Below are positions 58,514-64,000 of a DNA stretch of 64,000 nt, piece by piece (positions within the stretch are counted from its first letter, which is position 1; the number at the start of each line of letters is the position of its first letter). A program made the position numbers and the translations under genes. The notes beneath the pieces are model-generated. The model saw only the letters and a list, made by a program, of their open reading frames with translations, was not told the DNA's origin and did not search any database. Source of the stretch: Typhlomys cinereus (taxonomy: Eukaryota; Chordata; Mammalia; Rodentia; Platacanthomyidae); contig JALPQD010000206.1 of assembly GCA_023101885.1 (NCBI GenBank), positions 1,013,107 through 1,077,106 of the forward strand, written 5' to 3'.

Positions 58514-60132
58514 ATATAAACAACAACAAATGCTGGAGAGGATGTGGAGAGAAGGGAACTCTCATATATCACTGGTAGAAATGCAGGTTTATACAGCCAC
58601 TCTAGTGATTAGTATGGTGATGTCTAAAAAAGTTAAGATTGAAATGCCATATGGCCCTGCTATACCACTTCTGGGAATAATCCTCCATAATGCAGCAATT
58701 CACTACAGTGACATGAGCAAAACCATGTTCATTGCACCACTATTTACAATAGCAAAGTCATGGAATCAACCCAAATGCTCAACCGTTAATGAATGGATAA
58801 TGAAAATGTGGTACATTTATACAATGGAGTACTACTTAGCCATCAAAAAGATGAATTAGGAGGAGGAGGGAGGGAGGGAACCAGTGTACCTATTAAGTTT
58901 GTATGAGTGAAGATAATAAAAAATGTTTTAAAAAAAAAGATGAATTAATGAAGGTTGCCAGGAAGTAGATGGAATTAGAAAAAATATATTGTGAAGTATC
59001 CCAGATATAGAAAGTCAGAAAACTTATATACTCCCTAATAGGTGGATCCTAGTTCCAGACTCACCTAATAACATATTCTAAGGTAAATCTCTGTAATATC
59101 TATTGCAATTGCAAAGACTATAGACAAGAGGGAAGAGGAAGGAGGGCCCCCTAAAAAAGGAGATAGGAGATCACGCTTCAGTAGAGAAAATAGGTCACCG
59201 TCAAGTATTGCAAGTAAGTAGCAAGACATCTGGTGCAGTTCTCTCTCACTTTCTTTCCTGGTCACTTGGGACTGAACAGATTTGATCTCACCAATCAGGG
59301 AGGATACAGGGACTGGCAGATAGATCGTAATCATCCTGCAAAGGGGACACTGACCTCCCCTGCTGTGTCCTACTCCTATTCTTCCATCTACATTTGAGTC
59401 TCCTCTTATATTAAGATCTTCATTTAAACAGTCATTTATCTTTGGTTATAAGGTGACCTTCAATGCCAATCAGGATGCAGCCAAGAATGGTGCAGGAAAA
59501 GCAAAACTGAAAAAAAAACAACAAACCATAATTCAGAAAACCAAAGTCTCTACATTATTCACCTGGAACCAGACCAGCCAAATCTCTCCCCCATCCTAAA
59601 ACTCAAGAAACCTTGAGGAAGAGGGGGCAGCAAGATTGTAAGAGCCTAAAGATGGGGAAGACCAACGATTTGCAAGGTACACCAAACAAGTTAAGGCTGC
59701 AGCAGTCAGGATTGGACTTTGCCTAATTGCACAATGGTTGACACATCAATGACCCCCCTCCAAAGTCTAGCATGGATCACAGGGGAAAAGGCTCCAGGCA
59801 GTAGGATCCTTAGAGGCCAGAGTTCCCATATTAACAGGGAGCCAAAGAAGGGGCTCTGGGCTATGCCACTGAGTCCTTATCCCTCACAAGGGTAGAGGAC
59901 TCAGAGGTCACACAAAAGGATGCTCTGGGGGATGGGAGGGAAAGAATGGGGAGGCAATGGGAGAGGAGAGAGAGGGAGAGGTATGAAAAGAAGGGAGGAA
60001 GGGGGAAGAGTGCAAGGGGGTAATGATTGGGGAAGGGAGGAGGGAGGGAGAGAACAGGGGTACGTATTGAGCTTGCATGATTAGGAAAAAACAAAATGTG
60101 GGAGAAAAAAATAAAAAAGACAAAACAAAAAT
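58514..60132 (+). mobile_element. Older 5'-truncated L1 with a nested mini-L1
   Basis: Contains the end of ORF2 ([49 protein letters not shown]) and a full 3' UTR of the older subfamily with G-rich tract at 59915-60060. A 16-base duplication AAATAAAAGGTGTTTT flanks it at 58498-58513 and 60133-60148. A 75-base L1 insertion lies at 58859-58933. Confidence 0.92.
58859..58933 (+). mobile_element. 75-bp L1 3'-end insertion
   Basis: Only the last part of the young L1 3' UTR is present: GGAGGAGGGAGGGAGGGAAC, then CCAGTGTACCTATTAAGTTT, GTATGAGTGAAG and an A-rich tail. It is flanked by a perfect 14-base duplication AAAAAGATGAATTA at 58845-58858 and 58934-58947. Confidence 0.92.
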
Positions 60133-60411
60133 AAATAAAAGGTGTTTTGTAAGTGCTACACATAAAAACATAAAATGTAACCAGGGGGCTTTGAAACATA
60201 GCCAAATAAAATTTTGGAGAAAGAAATGTCATTACTACTTATCTTTTGAAATTAGTAGATAAGCAAAATAGAATGAAAATGGTTGAAGGGAGATTTACTT
60301 GAGAGCTATTACCATGCAATAGTAGAGATCTGAACAAATTATTTATACTCCATGTGAGAGAAACAAAGTAGAAATTTAGAATATGAAGAGAATAAGAATA
60401 AAATAGGTTTA

Positions 60412-62613
60412 CTTAGTCTATACTACAAATCCATAGTTATAAAAACTTGCCTGGTACTGGCTCCAAAATAGACACACAGATCAATGGATAAGGATTGAAG
60501 ACCCAGATATAAGCCCACAAAATTACAGCCATTTGGTCTTTGACAAAGGGGCCCAAAGAATCCAATGGAAAAAGAACAGCATCTTCAACAAATGGTGCTG
60601 GCAAAACTGGATCTCCACATGCAGAAGATTAAAGCTGGACCCATACTTGTCACCATGTACAAGACTTAATTCCAAATGGATCAAGGACCTTGATTTAAGG
60701 CCAGAGACTTTAAAAACCATAGTTGAAAACATAGGGAACTCCCTCGAGCTCATTGGGCTAGGCCAACAGTTCCTAAACAGACATCCAATGGCACAATCAC
60801 TGCTACCAACTCTCAACAGTTGGGATCTTGTGAAATTAAAGAGCTTCTGTTCAGATAAAGAGATTGTAACACGAGCTCAAAGGCAACCCACAGAATGGCA
60901 GAAAATCTTCACTAACCACATATCTGACAGAGCTCTACTGTCCAGAGTGCACAAAGAACTTAGAAAACTAAACATCAAGGAAAACAATGGCCCAATTAAA
61001 AAATGGGCCCTGGAACTTAAAAGAAACTTTACCAGGGATGAAATTAAAATGTCTAACAAATATCTTAAAAAATGCTCCACTTCCTTCGCCATCAGGGAAA
61101 TGCAAATCAAAACTTCCCTGAGATATCATCTCACCCTGGTCAGGATGGCAAAAATCCACAATACAAACAACAACAAATGCTGGAGAGGATGTGGAGAGAG
61201 GGGAACTCTCCTACATTGCTGGTGGGAATGCAGGCTCATACAGCCACTCTGGCGAGCTGTCTGGAGATTCTTAAAGAAATTAAAGATTGAAATGCCATAT
61301 GACCCTGCTATCCCACTTTTGGGAATAACTCCCCATGCAGCAGAGGTTCGCCTCGATAGCACAAGCTCGACCATGTTCATAGCAGCACTGTTTACAATAG
61401 CAAAGTCATGGAATCAGCCCAAATGTCCATCAGTTGATGAGTGGATAAGGAAACAGTGGTACATAAATACACTGGAGTACTACTCAGCCATCAATAATGA
61501 TGAATTACTGGAATTTGCTGGGAAATGGATGTCATTAGAAAGAATTATATTAAGTGAAGTATCCCAAACCCGGAAAATTAAGCGCCGTATGTACTCCCTA
61601 ATAGGTGGCTCCTAGTACCAAGCTCACGCAGCCCACATTGAGACACTCAAAAGTAAACCTATGTAACACAGTAATTGCAAGGATTATGAACAAGAGAGAT
61701 GGGGTAGGAGGGCCACACCAGAAACAAGGAGAGAGGGGACCATGTTACAGCAGAGAAAATAGGCCTCCATCAAGGTCTGCAAGTAAGTAATGAGAAACCT
61801 GGTTAAGTTCACAGACGTTCTTTTCTGATCTCACCAGAAGGGGAGGGCATATAGTCTAGCAGATAAAAAGTAATCATTTTGCAAATGGGTGATGGACCCC
61901 TCCCTCACTGATGTTTCCTACTTTTATTACATCTACCCTTGAATGTGCTATTATAACAAGATTCCAGTTTAACAGCTTTTTGTCTCTGGCCAGGGGGTGA
62001 CATACAGTGCCCAGCAGGATGGAGTGAAGGGAATTGCAGGAGCAGCAAAACTGCAAAAGAAAATCAACGAACCACAATCTAGAACTTCAGAGACTCTATA
62101 TCAATCACATAGAACTAGGCCAGCCTAATCTCTCCCCATCCTGGAGCTCAGGGACATTTGCGGAAGAGGGGGCGGTAAGATTGTAAGAGCAAAAGGATGG
62201 GAGGAACAACGATTTGCAAGATTCTCAACAATAGTTGGGGCCAAAGCAATCATAATGGGACTTTGCATGCCCTGCGCAATGTCCAGCGCACTGTTGCCCT
62301 CATAAAGTCTAGCATCTGTTAAGGGCACCGAGATCCCTGGAGGCAAGGGATTGACAGCCATAGTAGTGCTCCTATGCTTAAGGGGAACAAGAGAAAGGGC
62401 TTATGGAAACGCCACTGGGTCCTTATATGTCATCGGAGAGGAGGACCCAGTGGAGAGTCAGGTGTACACAATAAAGGACTCTCTGGGAATTGGGGGGGAG
62501 GCACTGGGGGATGGGGAGGGAGAGGAGGGGAGGAGAGGGTTCGGGGGGAGAAGGGGGGAGGGAGGGAACTGGTAAAAAATTTTAAAATGTATAATTACAT
62601 TTTTAATAAAAAA
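60412..62613 (+). mobile_element. Young 5'-truncated L1, 2.2 kb, 18-bp target duplication
   Basis: Perfect duplication AAGAATAAAATAGGTTTA at 60394-60411 and 62614-62631. The element starts in ORF2 at SLYYKSIVI, includes the full 3' UTR with G-rich tract 62490-62572, and ends in an A-rich tail. It is the least damaged L1 here. Confidence 0.95.
60533..61615 (+). pseudogene. L1 ORF2 C-terminal fragment
   Basis: 360 codons of the ORF2 C-terminus, open to TAG at 61613-61615, including the cysteine-rich [18 protein letters not shown] at about 61182 and QPKCPSVDEWIRKQWYINTL, ending LIGGS. A small insertion near 60446 (AACTTGCCTGG against AACAGCCTGG in the 45.6-kb copy) breaks the frame upstream. 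No endonuclease or reverse transcriptase core, so it is inactive. Confidence 0.93.
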
Positions 62614-62644
62614 AAGAATAAAATAGGTTTAGGTTCTTTGAAGT

Positions 62645-62745
62645 AGGGACTGGTGAGATAGCTCAGTGTGTAAGCACCTGTTCTCAAACCTGGCAATCAT
62701 GAGTTCATTCCCTAGAACTCACATGGTAGAACTAAAAAACCTGAC
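62645..62745 (+). mobile_element. B2-type SINE head
   Basis: GGGACTGGTGAGATAGCTCA with A box, GAGTTCATTCCCTAGAACTC as B box and TCACATGGTAGAACT. It stops where the next L1 tail begins at about 62748. Confidence 0.7.
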
Positions 62746-62747
62746 TT

Positions 62748-64000
62748 TTTTTTATTTCCACTCATACAAACAACAGGTATACCGGTCCCCCCTCCCTCCA
62801 ACTCCCCATGCCCCTGTGCCCCCTACTCCCCTCCCTCTCCATCTCCCAGTGCCTCCCCCTCCCATCCCCAGAGCCTCCTTTAATGAGCATGCCAAACTCC
62901 TCTGGGTCTTCCTCTCCGATGGGGTGCAAGGACCCAGGGGCATTTCCCAGAACTGTTTCCTGTGTTCCCCTTAAGCATGGGAACACTACTGTGGCTGTCA
63001 ATTCCTTGCCTCCAAGGATCTTGGTGACTTTAGCAAATGCTAGACTTTGTGGGGTCAATAGTGTGTGGGACATTGCACAGGGCATGCAAAGTCCAATTAT
63101 GATTGTTTCAGCCCTAACTTGTGGAGTATCTTGCATATCATTACTCCTCCCATCCTTGTGCTCTTACAATCTTACTGCCCCCTCTTCCGCAAATTTCCCT
63201 GAGCTTCAGGATGGGGAGAGATTAGGCTGGCCTAGTTCTAGGTGGTTGATATAGAGTCTCTGAAGTTCTGGATTATGATTCGTTGATTTTTTTTTCAGTT
63301 TTGCTCCTGCAATGCCCTTCACTCCATCCTGATGGGTATTGGTTATCACCCCCTGGCCAGAGATAAAAACCTGTTAAATTAGGGTCTTGTTATAAGAGTA
63401 TATTCAAAGGTAGATGTAATAAAAGTAGGAAACCGCGGTGAGGGAGGGGTCAATCACCCATTTGCAAAATGGTTTCTTTCTATCTGCCATCCTATATGTC
63501 CTCCCCTTCTGGTAAGATCACATCCCATCAGTTGTAAATGATGAGGAAGGAAAGTCTGTGAACTTAACCAGATGTCTACTTACTTACTTGCAGTCCTTGA
63601 TGGTGACCTATTTTCTCTGCTGTAACATGGTCCCCTCTCTCCTTGTTACTAGTGTGTCCCTCTTTCCCCATCCCTCCTGTTCATAATCTTTGCAATTACT
63701 ATAGGTATTACACAGATTTATCTTTGAGTGTCTCTAAGTGGGTGTGGTACTGGGAGTCACCTATTAGGGAGTACATATGGCACTTAATTTTCTGTGTCTG
63801 GGATACTTCACTCAATATAATTGTTTCTAATCCCATCCATTTCCCAGCAAATTCCAGTAATTCATCATTATTGATGGCTGAGTAGTACTCCAGTGTATTT
63901 ATGTATCACTGTTTCCTTATCCACTCATCAACTGTTGGACATTTGGGCTGATTCCATGACTTTGCTATTGTAAACAGTGCTGCTATGAACATGGTCGAGC
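62748..64000 (-). mobile_element. L1 running off the window end
   Basis: Minus-strand L1: T-run tail at 62748, C-rich tract 62785-62880, standard 3' UTR, and the ORF2 C-terminus from about 63895 to the end (on minus: [16 protein letters not shown] region). The 5' end and second target duplication lie beyond 64000. Confidence 0.9.

Overview
This is a gene-poor stretch of mammalian nuclear DNA from a rodent. The evidence is the mix of repeats: a young, very active L1 family, B1/B4/ID-type and B2-type SINEs, rodent ERVL/MaLR-type LTRs, and old shared mammalian repeats (MIR, L2, MER5-like). A further abundant tRNA-headed SINE of about 270 bp looks like a B2-superfamily element that is not the standard mouse or rat B2. 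Together with the unfamiliar L1 3' UTR this suggests a myomorph rodent outside mouse/rat/hamster; a dipodoid (jerboa or jumping mouse) is my best guess, but it is inference only. There is no bacterial-type organisation, no CRISPR and no rRNA or functional tRNA gene.

The only protein gene I can support is on the minus strand at 54652-56529: an uninterrupted reading frame of about 625 codons homologous to TOPORS, whose RING finger has been lost (a Toporsl-type gene). The only gene-derived pseudogene identified is a processed RPS6 copy at about 5784-6345, folded into two opposed halves.

Layout. 1-10 kb: an old L1 tail, an ERVL-type LTR, SINEs, the RPS6 pseudogene inside a SINE, and a GC-rich block that looks like an L1 5' UTR with two monomers plus the start of ORF1. 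10-27 kb: truncated L1s, LTRs (two ERV1-like copies, one inserted in a MIR; one ERVL solo LTR with a 5-bp target duplication inside an old L1 tail) and SINEs. 27-42 kb: mostly unique AT-rich DNA with scattered SINEs, a MER5-like hAT relic, and a pile of L1 insertions at 31-40 kb. 42.2-47.4 kb: an ERVL/MaLR-type provirus with both LTRs and its 5-bp duplication, itself split by a twin-primed (5'-inverted) L1 with a 15-bp duplication. 47-54 kb: mostly unrecognised sequence with a MIR, a hAT relic, an LTR and a SINE split by an L1. 54.4-56.6 kb: the TOPORS-like gene. 57-64 kb: SINEs and three L1s, one carrying a 75-bp L1 insertion, and a last one running off the end.

The window shows L1 machinery acting at many scales: ordinary 5' truncation, twin priming on L1 itself and on a cellular mRNA, an ultra-short insertion, and four 3'-UTR-only copies that start at nearly the same nucleotide. 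That last pattern is the best candidate here for something undescribed. All family names are by recognition from the sequence, without database searches.
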